Shown here in pieces: positions 42,068 through 52,500 of a DNA stretch of 64,000 nt (within the stretch, counting starts at the first letter, position 1; each line of letters opens with the position of its first letter). The notes under the pieces were generated by a model, which was not told the origin of the DNA, did not search any database, and worked only from the letters and a program-made list of their open reading frames with translations. The DNA is taken from assembly GCF_017916365.1 (NCBI RefSeq), contig NZ_JAFMSU010000003.1, positions 434,001-498,000 on the forward strand. Reading direction: 5' to 3'. The position numbers and the translations under genes are program-made. The stretch comes from Rufibacter roseolus (lineage in GTDB: Bacteria; Bacteroidota; Bacteroidia; Cytophagales; Hymenobacteraceae).

Positions 42068-43255
42068 ATGCGCGAAAATCTGAAACTTCTGATTTTACTT
42101 CTTGCCATAGCCACGGTGATTCTGGTGCGGGTTGGGCTGGAAGAGAACGGCTTCACAACGCCAGACTCCCTTCACTATATGGCAGTGGCAAAATCAATTC
42201 TACAGGATGGTGACCTTACTTATAGCATAGCCAATGAAACAAGTTTCTTCTCCCTTTGGCCTGTGGGTTACCCGCTTTCCATTGCTTTGGTATCTGGGCT
42301 CACCACCCTCCCACTGCTCTGGAGTTCTAAGGTAGTCAACCTTCTTTGGTTAACATTCACTTGTCTTCTCATCAGAAAAAAATCCCCCCGGAGTTCCTTC
42401 TGGATTTGTCTGGTATTCTGCTCCAACTCCTTGCTGGAAATTTTCTCCTATACCTGGTCCGAAGCAGGGTTCATAGTAGCCTTGTTGTGGAGCAGTTTAA
42501 CACTACATACAATTATCCATAATCCTGATAAAAAAGCATCCTTTTTAAAGACGGCCAACCTGGCCGCCGCGGGGCTAACCTTGTTTCTATACAGATATGT
42601 GGGTGGGATTATTTTAGGCGTGGCAGGAACATTTGCCAGTTGGATGCTTCTAAAACAGCAGTACAGGAAAGTAGCTAGCTTGTTGGTTGCAGCTTTAATT
42701 ATTGCGACTGGAATAGGATTGTATTTCTGGTTTATCTATTCCCATACAGGACATTACTCAGGAGCCACTCGCTTACATCCTGATGAACCTCTTTCTTATT
42801 TACTCTTAAATCTGGCCCAGACTCAGCTGAACGAACTCTTACTGATAAGGAAAATATCCTTCTCACAGCTTGACTACGTCTCTGTTATTTTTCTATTGTT
42901 TCAAACAGGCTTGATAGGTTATGCTTTTATGAAGCTGATCACCTTAAGCGACTGGCGAGAAAGACTTAAACCCAACTCGTCAGATTCCCTTCCCCTTACA
43001 ATTGCTTTAGTAGGCGCGTTTTACTGGTTAACGGTGGTAGGCCTTAGAATATTCATCATGAAGTTTGACTCCTTTGATTTCAGGATCATGGGCCCCGCCA
43101 GTGCACTTCTCTTAGTTGCATTGCACGCTTACCTAGCCATGGAGCATAGAGGAAATATTCTGGAGAGAATTCAAAGACCAATAACAGCCATTTATCTGGT
43201 TGCCCTGGCACATGGCCTATATAAGAAACAATTGTTGTTGCTTTTAATTAAATAG
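42068..43255 (+). CDS. GT-C-like polytopic membrane protein, AT-richer than neighbours
   Basis: Inner-membrane protein of 395 residues with about ten hydrophobic segments. The first periplasmic loop carries TPDSLHYMAVAKSIL, with an acidic residue after the first helix as in GT-C (ArnT/PMT-like) lipid-sugar-dependent glycosyltransferases; WPVGYPLSIAL follows as in this superfamily. No second conserved motif was confirmed, so the assignment is by layout. Base composition is clearly more AT-rich than the flanking genes, which suggests transfer or relaxed selection. The last residues (KKQLLLLLIK) are unusual but the stop is clean. Confidence 0.65.
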   Translation: MRENLKLLILLLAIATVILVRVGLEENGFTTPDSLHYMAVAKSILQDGDLTYSIANETSFFSLWPVGYPLSIALVSGLTTLPLLWSSKVVNLLWLTFTCLLIRKKSPRSSFWICLVFCSNSLLEIFSYTWSEAGFIVALLWSSLTLHTIIHNPDKKASFLKTANLAAAGLTLFLYRYVGGIILGVAGTFASWMLLKQQYRKVASLLVAALIIATGIGLYFWFIYSHTGHYSGATRLHPDEPLSYLLLNLAQTQLNELLLIRKISFSQLDYVSVIFLLFQTGLIGYAFMKLITLSDWRERLKPNSSDSLPLTIALVGAFYWLTVVGLRIFIMKFDSFDFRIMGPASALLLVALHAYLAMEHRGNILERIQRPITAIYLVALAHGLYKKQLLLLLIK

Positions 43256-43291
43256 CTCCTCTACACCAACGTAAATTTTTCTATCCACCTT

Positions 43292-44080
43292 ATGTTTAAC
43301 GCAGAACGCTTCTTGACCCACATCCAGGACTTTGCAGTGCTTTATGGCATCAAGATTTTGGTAGCCATCATTATCCTGTTGGTTGGTTTGTGGCTCATCC
43401 GGAGGATCACGGATTTCACGTATCGCTTGATGACCCGCAAAAACGTGGATCCTTCTTTGCGGCCTTTCCTGAAGAACATCCTCAACATAGTGCTGTTGGT
43501 GATGCTTATTATAGTGGTAATTGCTCAGGTAGGCCTGGAGGTCACTTCTTTTTTAGCCTTGCTGGGGTCTGCGGGTCTGGCGGTAGGTCTTGCGCTGCAA
43601 GGTAGTCTTTCCAACTTTGCGGGTGGGGTCTTGATTCTAGCCATCAAACCGTTCAAGGTGGGAGACTATATTGAGGCCCAGGGGCAGAAAGGCACGGTGG
43701 CGCTCATCAACATCTTCAATACGGTTATTACTACTGAGGACCATAAAACTATCTATCTTCCCAACGGTCCGCTGGCCTCGGCGGTGGTGGTGAACTATGA
43801 CGTAGAAAATACCCGCCGGCTGGATGTCTCCTATACCATTGATGCAGCAGTCCCACTTTCCAGGGTACGGGAGGTAATTCAACGCGTGATTGCCACTGAT
43901 GAAAGAATTCTGCAGGACCCTGAACCCAGCGTGGGCGTTGAGAAACTTGCCGCCGGAACCATGACCATCTCAGTGAAAGTTTGGGTGCAGCGCGGCGATT
44001 ACCGCTTCCAACAGGTCTCAGAATCACTGAACGAGAAGGTCAAAGAAGCTTTTGAACAAGAGGAAATCACCCTGAAATAA
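43292..44080 (+). CDS. Small-conductance mechanosensitive channel (MscS family)
   Basis: Inner-membrane channel of 262 residues that opens under osmotic downshock. Three hydrophobic segments near 20-100 end in the pore helix GSAGLAVGLALQGSLSNFAGG with its alternating Gly and Ala, followed by the beta domain (KPFKVGDYIEAQGQKGTV) and the C-terminal alpha-beta region. Length is close to the E. coli-type MscS. Single gene with its own terminator. Confidence 0.95.
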   Translation: MFNAERFLTHIQDFAVLYGIKILVAIIILLVGLWLIRRITDFTYRLMTRKNVDPSLRPFLKNILNIVLLVMLIIVVIAQVGLEVTSFLALLGSAGLAVGLALQGSLSNFAGGVLILAIKPFKVGDYIEAQGQKGTVALINIFNTVITTEDHKTIYLPNGPLASAVVVNYDVENTRRLDVSYTIDAAVPLSRVREVIQRVIATDERILQDPEPSVGVEKLAAGTMTISVKVWVQRGDYRFQQVSESLNEKVKEAFEQEEITLK

Positions 44081-44084
44081 AACA

Positions 44085-44118
44085 AAAGCCCGGCAGACCT
44101 CAAGACCTGCCGGGCTTT
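44085..44118 (+). terminator. Terminator after mscS
   Basis: AAAGCCCGGCAG (44085-44096) and CTGCCGGGCTTT (44107-44118) pair over 12 bp with a 10-nt loop; it starts 4 nt after the stop codon. Confidence 0.8.
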
Positions 44119-44139
44119 ACCAAAGGCTTTCAAACATAT

Positions 44140-44183
44140 CCTTAATTTTGGAGCCCTTTTCCTAAAAGAGCCCTGAAATAAGG
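44140..44183. repeat. Dispersed palindrome copy between mscS and LolE-like gene
   Basis: CCTTA and TAAGG ends; GAGCCC occurs in direct orientation on both sides of the core TTTTCCTAAAA. It lies between two convergent genes, 9 nt from the LolE-like stop. Confidence 0.5.
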
Positions 44184-44191
44184 CGGTATTT

Positions 44192-45406
44192 TTAATCAAA
44201 TTTGATGGCTTTCACCGGATGGATGCGGGCGATAAGCAGGGTTGGCAGCAAGATAGACAGCATGGTCAGGATAAAGGTAATGCCGTTAATGCCTACCCAG
44301 ATGCGCCAGTCCCAGTGGATGGGCACGGTGTCCATGTAGTAGTTCTCGGGGTCCAGCGGGATAAGGTGGAAATAATCCTGCACCACGCAGAAAAGCAGAG
44401 CCAGCAGGTTTCCGCCGATGAGTCCGGCAATGGTGAGCCGCAGGCCCCGGTGCAGAAAGATTCCCCTTATCTGTCCGTTCGTAGCACCCATCGCTTTGAG
44501 AGCGCCAATCATGTTGGTGCGCTCCAGAATCATGATAAAGAGCGTAGACACCATATTGAAGGTCGCCACAAACACAATCAAGACCAGGAAAATGATCACG
44601 TTGCGCTTGAGCAGTTCCAGCCAATCAAAGAGTTGGGCGTAGGTATCGGTGATTTTCTCCAGCTGCAGGTCATAGTTCATCTTATCGAAGACCTGGCTCG
44701 TGACGGTGTCTATCTGGGTGAAATCGTTAAGGAGTATCTCGTAGCCGCCCACCAGGGTATCAGGCCACTGGTTCAGGTCCCTGATCTGCTGCAGATCGCC
44801 CAGCACGTACACGTTATCAAATTCCTCCAGGCCAGTCTTGAAGATGCCTTTCACCTCAAAACGGCGCATGCGGGGCGGGTTCTGGATAAAGTAGAAGAGC
44901 ACCTTCTCCCCCACCTTCAGGCGCAGTTTGTCGGCCATGAGCTGGCTCATCATGATCTGGTTGGAGGCGGCGGTATCGTTGAACTCCAGCACAGAGCCAG
45001 AGATCAAGTTAGCCCGCATTCCCCGGAAATCATAGGTCGTATCCACGCCTTTTAGCACCACGCCCAGCACCTCGTCCTCGGTCTTGATAATGGCCGTTTT
45101 ACGCGCGAAAGGCTGGAGATGCGCTACTCCCGGAATGTTTTTGTAGTCGCCCAGACCAGTGGAGGTACCCATGGGGTAACCCTCGAATGAATTGTTGGTG
45201 TCAAATTTGCTAATTTGCAGGTGCCCGCCAAAGCTGAAGATCTTTTCCTGTATTTCGTACCGGAAACCTTCCAGGATGGCGAACGACACAATCATGATGG
45301 CAATGCCCAGCCCTACGCTGAACTTTGCTATTTTTGTGACCGAGGCGGTAAATGAGTCTGAACGGGCGCCAGTCAAACGGCTGGCAATGTATCGGGAAAG
45401 ATTCAC
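44192..45406 (-). CDS. ABC transporter permease, LolC/LolE type
   Basis: Inner-membrane permease of 404 residues that, with an ATPase, extracts lipoproteins from the inner membrane or performs a related task. One N-terminal helix (about 28-50: VGLGIAIMIVSFAILEG), a large periplasmic MacB/LolE core (about 55-265), and three C-terminal helices (about 275-400) give the usual FtsX-type topology. The start is GTG, giving MNLSRYIASRL; no better ATG is found. The ATPase and partner are not in this neighbourhood. The divergent namZ-like gene begins only 49 nt away, so the two share a promoter region. Confidence 0.87.
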   Translation of the reverse strand: MNLSRYIASRLTGARSDSFTASVTKIAKFSVGLGIAIMIVSFAILEGFRYEIQEKIFSFGGHLQISKFDTNNSFEGYPMGTSTGLGDYKNIPGVAHLQPFARKTAIIKTEDEVLGVVLKGVDTTYDFRGMRANLISGSVLEFNDTAASNQIMMSQLMADKLRLKVGEKVLFYFIQNPPRMRRFEVKGIFKTGLEEFDNVYVLGDLQQIRDLNQWPDTLVGGYEILLNDFTQIDTVTSQVFDKMNYDLQLEKITDTYAQLFDWLELLKRNVIIFLVLIVFVATFNMVSTLFIMILERTNMIGALKAMGATNGQIRGIFLHRGLRLTIAGLIGGNLLALLFCVVQDYFHLIPLDPENYYMDTVPIHWDWRIWVGINGITFILTMLSILLPTLLIARIHPVKAIKFD

Positions 45407-45455
45407 TTCGTCTATTTTGTGCTTAAAGATAGCTATCTGTTCTTAAACTAAACCT

Positions 45456-46700
45456 ATGCTCGTAACCATCCTCCGTACGGCGATGTTCTGTGCCATGCTG
45501 GCCAGCTGCAAACCAGCCACTTCCGTCCCCACTACAGAAAACTCTACCGTTAGCAGTACAACCGCCTCCGGTTCTGCCTCGCAGGGCCAAACGCTGCAGC
45601 AGGCCCCTCTCCTAACGGGCGCACAGCAGACAGAGTTGTACCTCCCCTATTTGCAGGGCAAACGCGTGGGCATGGTGGTGAACCAGACCTCCACTATCGG
45701 GAAGACGCACCTGGTGGATACCCTCCTGAACCGCGGTGTGAAGATCACCATGATTTTCGCACCGGAGCACGGCTTCCGCGGCGATGCCGATGCGGGCGCT
45801 CACATCAACAACTCCACCGATCCTAAAACCGGTATTCCTATCCTGTCATTGTACGGGAAGAACAAAAAACCCAGCGCCGAGATGTTGAAAGACGTGGATG
45901 TGCTCTTGTTCGATATCCAGGACGTGGGCGTACGGTTCTATACTTACAGCAGCACCATGCATTATGTGATGGAAGCCTGCGCCGAGCAGAACAAACCCAT
46001 GCTGCTGCTGGATCGGCCTAACCCCATCGGGTACCTCGTGGACGGTCCGGTGCTCAAACCACCCTTCAAATCCTTCGTGGGCATGAACACCATTCCCATT
46101 GCGCACGGGCTCACGCTGGGCGAGTACGCTTTGATGATCAACGGCGAAAAATGGCTCCAAAATGGCGTGCAGGCGCAAGTGAAGACCATCCCGGTGAAAG
46201 GCTACACGCACAAGATGTTCTACTCCCTGCCCATCAAACCGTCGCCAAACCTGCCCAACGATCAGTCCATCAGGTTGTATCCGTTCCTTTGCCTTTTTGA
46301 GGGAACAACCGTGAGCCAGGGCCGCGGCACGCAGACGCCGTTCCAGGTCATCGGGGCGCCGTATTATCCAGACAAATCGTTCTCTTTCACGCCGGTGCCC
46401 ATTCCCGGCATGTCCATGGACCCACCCTACAAAAACCAGGTGTGCTACGGAAAAGACCTCACCAAACTGCAACTGAAAGAGGATTTCACCCTGAGCTATT
46501 TACTCGACTTTTATCAGAAATCGGGGCAAAAAGAGAAGTTCTTCAACAACTTCTTCAAGAGCCTGGCCGGCACCGACGAGCTGCAGAAGCAGATCATGGC
46601 CGGCATGAGCGAAAAGGAAATCAGAGCATCCTGGAAACCAGAACTGGAGGCCTACAAAAAAATGCGCAAGCAGTACCTGCTTTACCCCGATTTTGAATAA
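45456..46700 (+). CDS. NamZ-like exo-beta-N-acetylmuramidase (DUF1343), lipoprotein
   Basis: Lipoprotein of 414 residues with lipobox MLASC, then a Ser/Thr-rich spacer, then the DUF1343 domain. GKRVGMVVNQTS, FAPEHGFRGDADAG, SLYGKNKKPS, FDIQDVGVRFYTY and LDRPNPIGYLVDGP are the signature motifs; characterised NamZ proteins remove terminal N-acetylmuramic acid from peptidoglycan fragments. Likely periplasmic and used for cell-wall recycling. First gene of a unit with fmt (1 nt after the stop) and folA. Confidence 0.87.
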   Translation: MLVTILRTAMFCAMLASCKPATSVPTTENSTVSSTTASGSASQGQTLQQAPLLTGAQQTELYLPYLQGKRVGMVVNQTSTIGKTHLVDTLLNRGVKITMIFAPEHGFRGDADAGAHINNSTDPKTGIPILSLYGKNKKPSAEMLKDVDVLLFDIQDVGVRFYTYSSTMHYVMEACAEQNKPMLLLDRPNPIGYLVDGPVLKPPFKSFVGMNTIPIAHGLTLGEYALMINGEKWLQNGVQAQVKTIPVKGYTHKMFYSLPIKPSPNLPNDQSIRLYPFLCLFEGTTVSQGRGTQTPFQVIGAPYYPDKSFSFTPVPIPGMSMDPPYKNQVCYGKDLTKLQLKEDFTLSYLLDFYQKSGQKEKFFNNFFKSLAGTDELQKQIMAGMSEKEIRASWKPELEAYKKMRKQYLLYPDFE

Positions 46701-46701
46701 C

Positions 46702-47643
46702 ATGCAGAAAGAAGACCTCCGGATTATCTTCATGGGCACCCCCGACTTCGCGGTGCCCGCCCTCCAGGCTTTGGTGGAAAACAACTGGAACGTAGTGGCG
46801 GTGATCACCGCCCCGGACAAACCCGCCGGCCGAGGCCTGAAACTGGTGTATTCGCCGGTAAAGGAATTTGCCTTGCAGCATAGTTTGCCCATTCTCCAGC
46901 CCACCAACCTCAAAGACGTGGCTTTTCAGGAAGAACTGCGGAGCTACAACGCTAATCTGCAAGTGATTGTGGCCTTTAGAATGCTGCCCGAGGCCGTCTG
47001 GAACATGCCAGCCCTGGGCTCGCTCAACATCCATGCCTCTTTGCTGCCCCATTACCGCGGCGCGGCTCCTATCAATTGGGCCCTCATCCACGGCGACCAG
47101 GAAACCGGCGTCACCTCGTTTTTCCTGCAGCACGAGATTGACACCGGCGACATCATTCTGCAGAAGAAAGTGGCCATTGCCCCGGAAGACAACTTCGGGA
47201 CACTCTACGAGAAGTTGAAACACGCCGGCGCCGATTTGCTGCTGGAAACCGTTTCTGCCATTGTCGAGGAACGCGTGCGGCCGTATCCGCAGCCGCAGCC
47301 CGAGGAGCCGCTGCGCATGGCCCCAAAGATCTTCAAGCAGACCTGCCATATAGACTGGAACCAGCCTGCCCAACAGGTGCACAACTTCGTGCGTGGCCTG
47401 TCGCCCTACCCCGCCGCCTGGACGGTGCTGGAGGAAAAACAGTTCAAGGTGTTTTCGGGCCAGGTTCTGGAAAATGGCCCTAAAACGCAGCCTGGCACCT
47501 ACTCCACCGATGGCAAGACTTATCTGCACATCACCTGCGGGAACGGCACGACCTACGCGGTGGAGGAACTGCAGATGGAAGGTAAAAAGCGGATGAAGAT
47601 CCAGGACTTTCTACGGGGTTTCACCTTTCAACAAGCCATATGA
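46702..47643 (+). CDS. fmt: Methionyl-tRNA formyltransferase
   Basis: Cytoplasmic enzyme of 313 residues that formylates initiator Met-tRNA with 10-formyl-tetrahydrofolate. FMGTPDFAVPAL lies at the N-terminus; LNIHASLLPHYRGAAPINWAL includes the catalytic Asn-His and the SLLP(K/H)YRG signature; the C-terminal OB-like domain follows. ATG at 46702 is chosen over an in-frame TTG at 46693 that would overlap the upstream stop. The folA start overlaps the end by 4 nt (ATGA), so the two folate-linked genes are coupled. Confidence 0.96.
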   Translation: MQKEDLRIIFMGTPDFAVPALQALVENNWNVVAVITAPDKPAGRGLKLVYSPVKEFALQHSLPILQPTNLKDVAFQEELRSYNANLQVIVAFRMLPEAVWNMPALGSLNIHASLLPHYRGAAPINWALIHGDQETGVTSFFLQHEIDTGDIILQKKVAIAPEDNFGTLYEKLKHAGADLLLETVSAIVEERVRPYPQPQPEEPLRMAPKIFKQTCHIDWNQPAQQVHNFVRGLSPYPAAWTVLEEKQFKVFSGQVLENGPKTQPGTYSTDGKTYLHITCGNGTTYAVEELQMEGKKRMKIQDFLRGFTFQQAI

Positions 47644-48146
47644 TTGCCTTAGTAGTAGCTATCGCGGAGAACCGCGTCATCGGTAGAGACAACCAACTCA
47701 TCTGGCACCTGCCCAAAGACCTGCAGCATTTCAAAAAACTGACCATGGGTCATCCTATGGTCATGGGCCGGAAAACCTTCGAGGCCATAGGTAAGCCTTT
47801 GCCCGGCCGCACCTCCATCATCGTGACCCGGCAACCGAATTACTCCGCTCCCGGAGGATGCATCGTCACCACTTCCCTGGAAGAAGCGCTGCAGCAGGGA
47901 CTGTCCAAAGACGAGCAGGTGCTGGTGGTAGGCGGCGGCGAGATTTACGCCCAGGCTTTGCCTTTGGCAGAGGTGGTCTATCTTACCCTGGTGCATGAAT
48001 CCTTTGAGGGCGATGTGGTTTTCCCAGAACTCCAAGCAGAAGCCTGGGAAGTCACCGAACAGGAAGAACATCTCGCCGATGAGAAACACGCTTTTCCTTT
48101 CACGTTCTTCACCTTCAGAAGAAAGGCAGGGTTTAGCCAGAATTAA
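47640..48146 (+). CDS. folA: Dihydrofolate reductase
   Basis: Cytoplasmic NADPH-dependent reductase of 168 residues restoring tetrahydrofolate. Standard motifs: VVAIAENRVIGRDNQLIWHLPKD cut by Trp in the substrate loop, MGRKTFEAIGKPLPGR, and the GGGEIYAQALP cofactor stretch. Normal length. Overlaps the fmt stop by 4 nt; ends 42 nt before a strong terminator. Its place with fmt fits shared need for folate. Confidence 0.96.
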   Translation: MIALVVAIAENRVIGRDNQLIWHLPKDLQHFKKLTMGHPMVMGRKTFEAIGKPLPGRTSIIVTRQPNYSAPGGCIVTTSLEEALQQGLSKDEQVLVVGGGEIYAQALPLAEVVYLTLVHESFEGDVVFPELQAEAWEVTEQEEHLADEKHAFPFTFFTFRRKAGFSQN

Positions 48147-48188
48147 ATTCTCCCTGGTTCAGGGAATTGACTTTCTATAAAAATAAAA

Positions 48189-48237
48189 AGGCGTTTTGGG
48201 GCTGCTTTTCTGAAAGCAGCCCCAAAACGCCTTTTTG
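48189..48237. terminator. Perfect 20-bp terminator after folA, dispersed-palindrome type
   Basis: AGGCGTTTTGGGGCTGCTTT (48189-48208) pairs perfectly with 48213-48232 around TCTG and runs into TTTTT. The GTTTTGGGGC...GCCCCAAAAC part matches the dispersed family. Works for folA and probably for the convergent acyltransferase gene. Confidence 0.88.
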
Positions 48238-48301
48238 CATTATATACTAAATCATCAAAGAAGCTTTCCCAAAAAACGTGAAGCCGAAGATGTCCACCCC
48301 A

Positions 48302-49396
48302 TTACTTTACTTGTTTCGTCAGATAAGAGACCTTCCGGCCTAGTTTGATAAAGGGCTTCTCCAGTACATTATAAAAAAAGTTACTCATTAACAGAGTCAC
48401 CAAAATATACACAAGAAATAGGTATCTGATCTTAATATCAAAAATCTGCTGGTTCAACCGTACTAAAACAGTGAAACAAATTGGATGGATTAAGTAAATA
48501 GAATAAGACACCTCGCCTATGTTTTTGAAGAAGTGGTGTACCATTTTAGGTGGCTGGTAGCTAAAATTATAAAAGCCCAGGCAAATCAGGCAGGAAAAAA
48601 GAACAAGGCATACCCTTGTCCACCCTTGCACAATATGAATCAAATCACCGGAGGCAGGGTAGAAAAACAATCCTATTACCCCAAAAATCAGAAGGGCTAT
48701 TTGGGCCTTAAAAGACAATTGAATCCGTCCATTGGCAACTAAATAACCTAGTGTTATACCTGAAATAAAAAGGGCAATATGGTTCAGTGGATTAACATAG
48801 GTACTCCATTGACCATGCAGAACTGACTTCGGGTTGAATTCAAAGAAAACAAAGTAAAGGTTGGTTAAGATGAGCCCTCCTGAGATAATATAAAACATGC
48901 TCTTTTTTCTTTCTAAGGTTAGTAGCAGCAATGGAAACAAACTATAGAAAACTAACTCATTACCAATAGACCAGGTGACCAGCCCAATGTACTTGGTTGG
49001 TGCCACAAACCCGAACAGGCCCGTAAAACTCAGGAACAGGTGTTCAAAAGAATACTTTCCTTTATCTAGCAGGAGGGTCAGTGCCATACTTACCCATAGC
49101 AAAGGGTAGATTCTGAAGAACCTCCTTACAAAAAAAGAGAAAATGGAAGGTTTAGAAAAAATAAGGTTCCCATGGTAAACCAGGTAGAGCGTTAAACCGC
49201 TTAGGATGTAAAAGATGGAAACACCATATACCCCTATTCTTCCGAAAAAGCTTCCAGCCCCTTGCAAGTCAGAGACCCAAATAATGAAATGATAAATAGC
49301 GATAAGAAAAGCCATTAAGCCTCTCAAGTAATCTAAAGAATGGATTCTGTGCTGCTCCACCTTGTTACCAGGCAGCGGTTTTGAGTTATAATTCAT
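48302..49396 (-). CDS. Acyltransferase family 3 (OafA/YrhL-like) membrane protein
   Basis: Inner-membrane O-acyltransferase of 364 residues with about ten helices, predicted to acetylate a surface glycan. The N-terminus has the family signature HSLDYLRGLMAFLIAIYHF (conserved Arg and His in the first helix) and GRIGVYGVSIFYILSG. No extracellular SGNH domain is fused. Base composition is more AT-rich than flanking genes. It could decorate the EPS or another polysaccharide, but it is 38 kb from the EPS run. Single gene. Confidence 0.87.
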   Translation of the reverse strand: MNYNSKPLPGNKVEQHRIHSLDYLRGLMAFLIAIYHFIIWVSDLQGAGSFFGRIGVYGVSIFYILSGLTLYLVYHGNLIFSKPSIFSFFVRRFFRIYPLLWVSMALTLLLDKGKYSFEHLFLSFTGLFGFVAPTKYIGLVTWSIGNELVFYSLFPLLLLTLERKKSMFYIISGGLILTNLYFVFFEFNPKSVLHGQWSTYVNPLNHIALFISGITLGYLVANGRIQLSFKAQIALLIFGVIGLFFYPASGDLIHIVQGWTRVCLVLFSCLICLGFYNFSYQPPKMVHHFFKNIGEVSYSIYLIHPICFTVLVRLNQQIFDIKIRYLFLVYILVTLLMSNFFYNVLEKPFIKLGRKVSYLTKQVK

Positions 49397-49495
49397 ACAG
49401 GTATTCTACTCCATAAAGCTAAAGCAATTGTATCATTTCGGTTGATCTGTTTCTTTCTCTCCGGGAACCTGCCTATTACGCTATTCTTAAAGGCT

Positions 49496-49533
49496 AAAAG
49501 GAGAGGCCACCTAATTAGGTGGCCTCTCCTTTT
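49496..49533 (-). terminator. Perfect 38-bp palindrome after PorU-like gene
   Basis: AAAAGGAGAGGCCACCTAA (49496-49514) is followed directly by its exact complement (49515-49533). On the minus strand it lies 35 nt after the PorU-like stop and ends in TTTT. Confidence 0.82.
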
Positions 49534-49568
49534 AATTATGGGTTTGGAAATCCAGTTTTTAAATGATT

Positions 49569-52500
49569 TTACCGAAGGATGTAGATTTTGCCATATCCTT
49601 TCTTAAAGGCCTTGTCTCCCTCTGTATAACGGTGTTTCATTTCCTCTGGTCCGTTATCCATTACCACCCGGTACAGGTAAACGCCGTTGGCTAGTCTTTC
49701 ACCGTACTCATCGGTGCCGTCCCAGGCAAACTCAGAAACGTTGTTACCTATTTTGATAGGACCAAGTTCCTCTTTCTGCACCTCCCTGATTACTTTTCCA
49801 GTCACGGTCATGATTTGGATTTTCATCTTGTCTGGCACAGTGCTACCGGTTAAAGTGAACACGAACCTGGTTTTAGACGAGAACGGGTTTGGATAAGGAT
49901 AGAAATTAGTGACAGAAGATGCATTCACTACCTCAAAATTGACGCTGTACCGCTCATTGCCAGCGCGTTGACCCAAGGCGTCAAAACCTTGAACCTCCAG
50001 CGTGTATTTGCCATCAGCCAGCTTCTCTGGGTGGTACTCCACCCGGAAATCGTTTTTGTCATCGGCTGGGTACCAGCGGATGTTAGGATTGGTGCTTACC
50101 TCTATCTCCTCAAAATCGCCATCTTCTTTCTTCAGGTAGACCTTCATAGAAGCAGGGTTCGTGATCGGGATTTTGCGGCTATTGTCTTTCAGCACCATAC
50201 TGATCAACGGACTGGGTGACACAATATCCCCATCCAGGATTCTAACCCCATCAAACACCACATCCAATACCGGCGGCATGCCGGCAGTAAGGTTTACATT
50301 GAAAGGAACTTCCAGCGTATTGTTGAAGTAATTCTGCTCCGGCAGAATCCGAGGGTTAACGGTTACCCTAAGCCTGTTAGCTCCTTTTAGGTTGATGGTG
50401 GAGAACTTATGCGTAAAGAAAACCGTGTCTTCTTTCTGCAGTGGCTCTACTTTGAAGGTCTTCATCGTCTTGGCCCCGTTTTCCGCAAACAAGGTGGTTT
50501 CTACCGTTAGGGAATCTGTAAAGCTTACCTCACTGATATTGTGGAAGGCATATTGGAGATTCACTTCGCCATTGGCCGCCTGTTCAGATAGTTTATTATA
50601 CTTTTCCAGGCCAACCAGATCAGGACGCATCAGACCTTCAGGTAAACCCTCATACAGAACGGTCCATTGACCTAGCTGAGGAGCAGTCCGCTGGGTTTCA
50701 TCCTTCAGTGTCAGTTTTAATCTCAGATAAGGATAAGTAGACGCGTTGATGCCTGCTAAACTTAAACTGGAGGCAGTCACCTTAGAAGAAAGAACCGTTT
50801 CTTTGCCGCTCTGGTCAACTCCAATCACATCAAGCTGGTAGCTGTCAGAAGCCTCTAGTTTAAGCTGATGGTGAAGTGACTTCCATTCTTTAGCAGGCCC
50901 TATGAGGGTAGAGAGCACCGTACCCTGAGACTCAAAGGAATTAACCTGTTTCTCATTTCTGATAGTCTGCAGGTTACGTGGGGTAGGATCCGTCAAATTA
51001 GGTCCAACCTCTGTAGCCGTTCCCGGCGTTGTTCCTTTCCGTCCGACAATGGAGAAAGGATCACCAGTTTTTAGCTGGTCAATCAAAGTGGAACCCAAAG
51101 ATCTAAACCCTGCCTTTATGTTCTCGGGGAAAGTTGAAAAAGGCACATTCCCCATTGACATCATTGCTACATGGTATCCTGGAGGAATGGAATTCAAGAA
51201 CTGCTCCAGCCTTGCAAGGTTAGCAGCAGAAGTTAAGTTAGAGAAATGATAGACGAACTTAGGGAAGGTACCGCAAATGAAGCCAGATGTTGTGGGCATA
51301 CCTATGTAAGGCTCCAGCGTCTTATCATTTAATATGATGGCCATCATATTGGAGGAAACGCCACCACAGTCTGCTTCTATGGTCTTAAAGTTATCCAGAA
51401 ATATGCCATAAGGTGGGTAACCAAAGGCCCCGGCACCACCTACTCCTTTTAATTCGAAAATACGGAAAGTAGGTGCAAAGCTATACGTCTTAGAGGATTG
51501 GTTATCAACCAGTTTCTGCTTTTCGGCTTTCTGCAGTTGACCAAATCCCTTCTGAGACCATCCGCTTGGGCTTCCCGGTATATACCTAAAGGAACTTGTG
51601 GCCCAAAGGGTGTCTTCCTCAGCTGCTATGGTTTCATACCGCACTCTCCAGAAATACACAGCACTATCCCTGTTTACTGTATTTTCTGGAAGAGTCACCT
51701 CCCAAACGGGCATAAGGGCAGATTGCACTACCTGAGATTTCTTCCAGGCACTTTTAAAGGTGTGCACTGTGTCAATCTCAAAGTAGTAGCCCCTTGGTTC
51801 AGTCAATAAGTCAGTAGACTGGCCAATCAGCTTTACCGTTCTGTTTTTCACAATTGAATATTCCTGCGGTCCAAGGGCCAGTACCCCGCTTTTAGACAGA
51901 AAGTACTCAATGGTGGTGATGTTATTGGTTTCGTCTAGCTCTGCGATGGTGTCTGTATGGTCTAGCGTGATCACGAATGTATTAACGCCTGCCCCTTCAA
52001 AAGTTTTGGATTCCAATTCTATCTGCAAAGTATCTCTGTAATAGATGGGAGCAACCTTTATGGAATCATACAGAAACTCTGTTCCGTTTTCCAGCTTCCG
52101 GTTAACAGACACATAGAAACTATCAAGGTTAACCCTGCCATAATTACGAACATCCAGCTTTACCAAAAACTTCTCTGAACTTGCCGTTAAGCTTGAGCCA
52201 TCTACTGAATGAATAGACGCACCACCACTTGCCACTGCGTAGTCAGCTTTGGCGGGGCTTAGTAAGCGTAAAGCAGGGTCAGCCTGCATTACAATCTGCA
52301 TATTCATGGCGGTAGCGTTCTCACCTGTGATTCGCTGGGTAGTAAGTTCAATGGCTCTTTGGTGTTGAATACCTAAGGGCTTTGAAAGGTAAGTTGAGTC
52401 GCCGTAAGCAGTAGTGTAAAAATTGGATGAGAAAATGTTTAGCAAGGAGGGATAGCCATAGCTGTCATGGGCTAAAAAGGCAATTGCTCCCTTATCTGCG

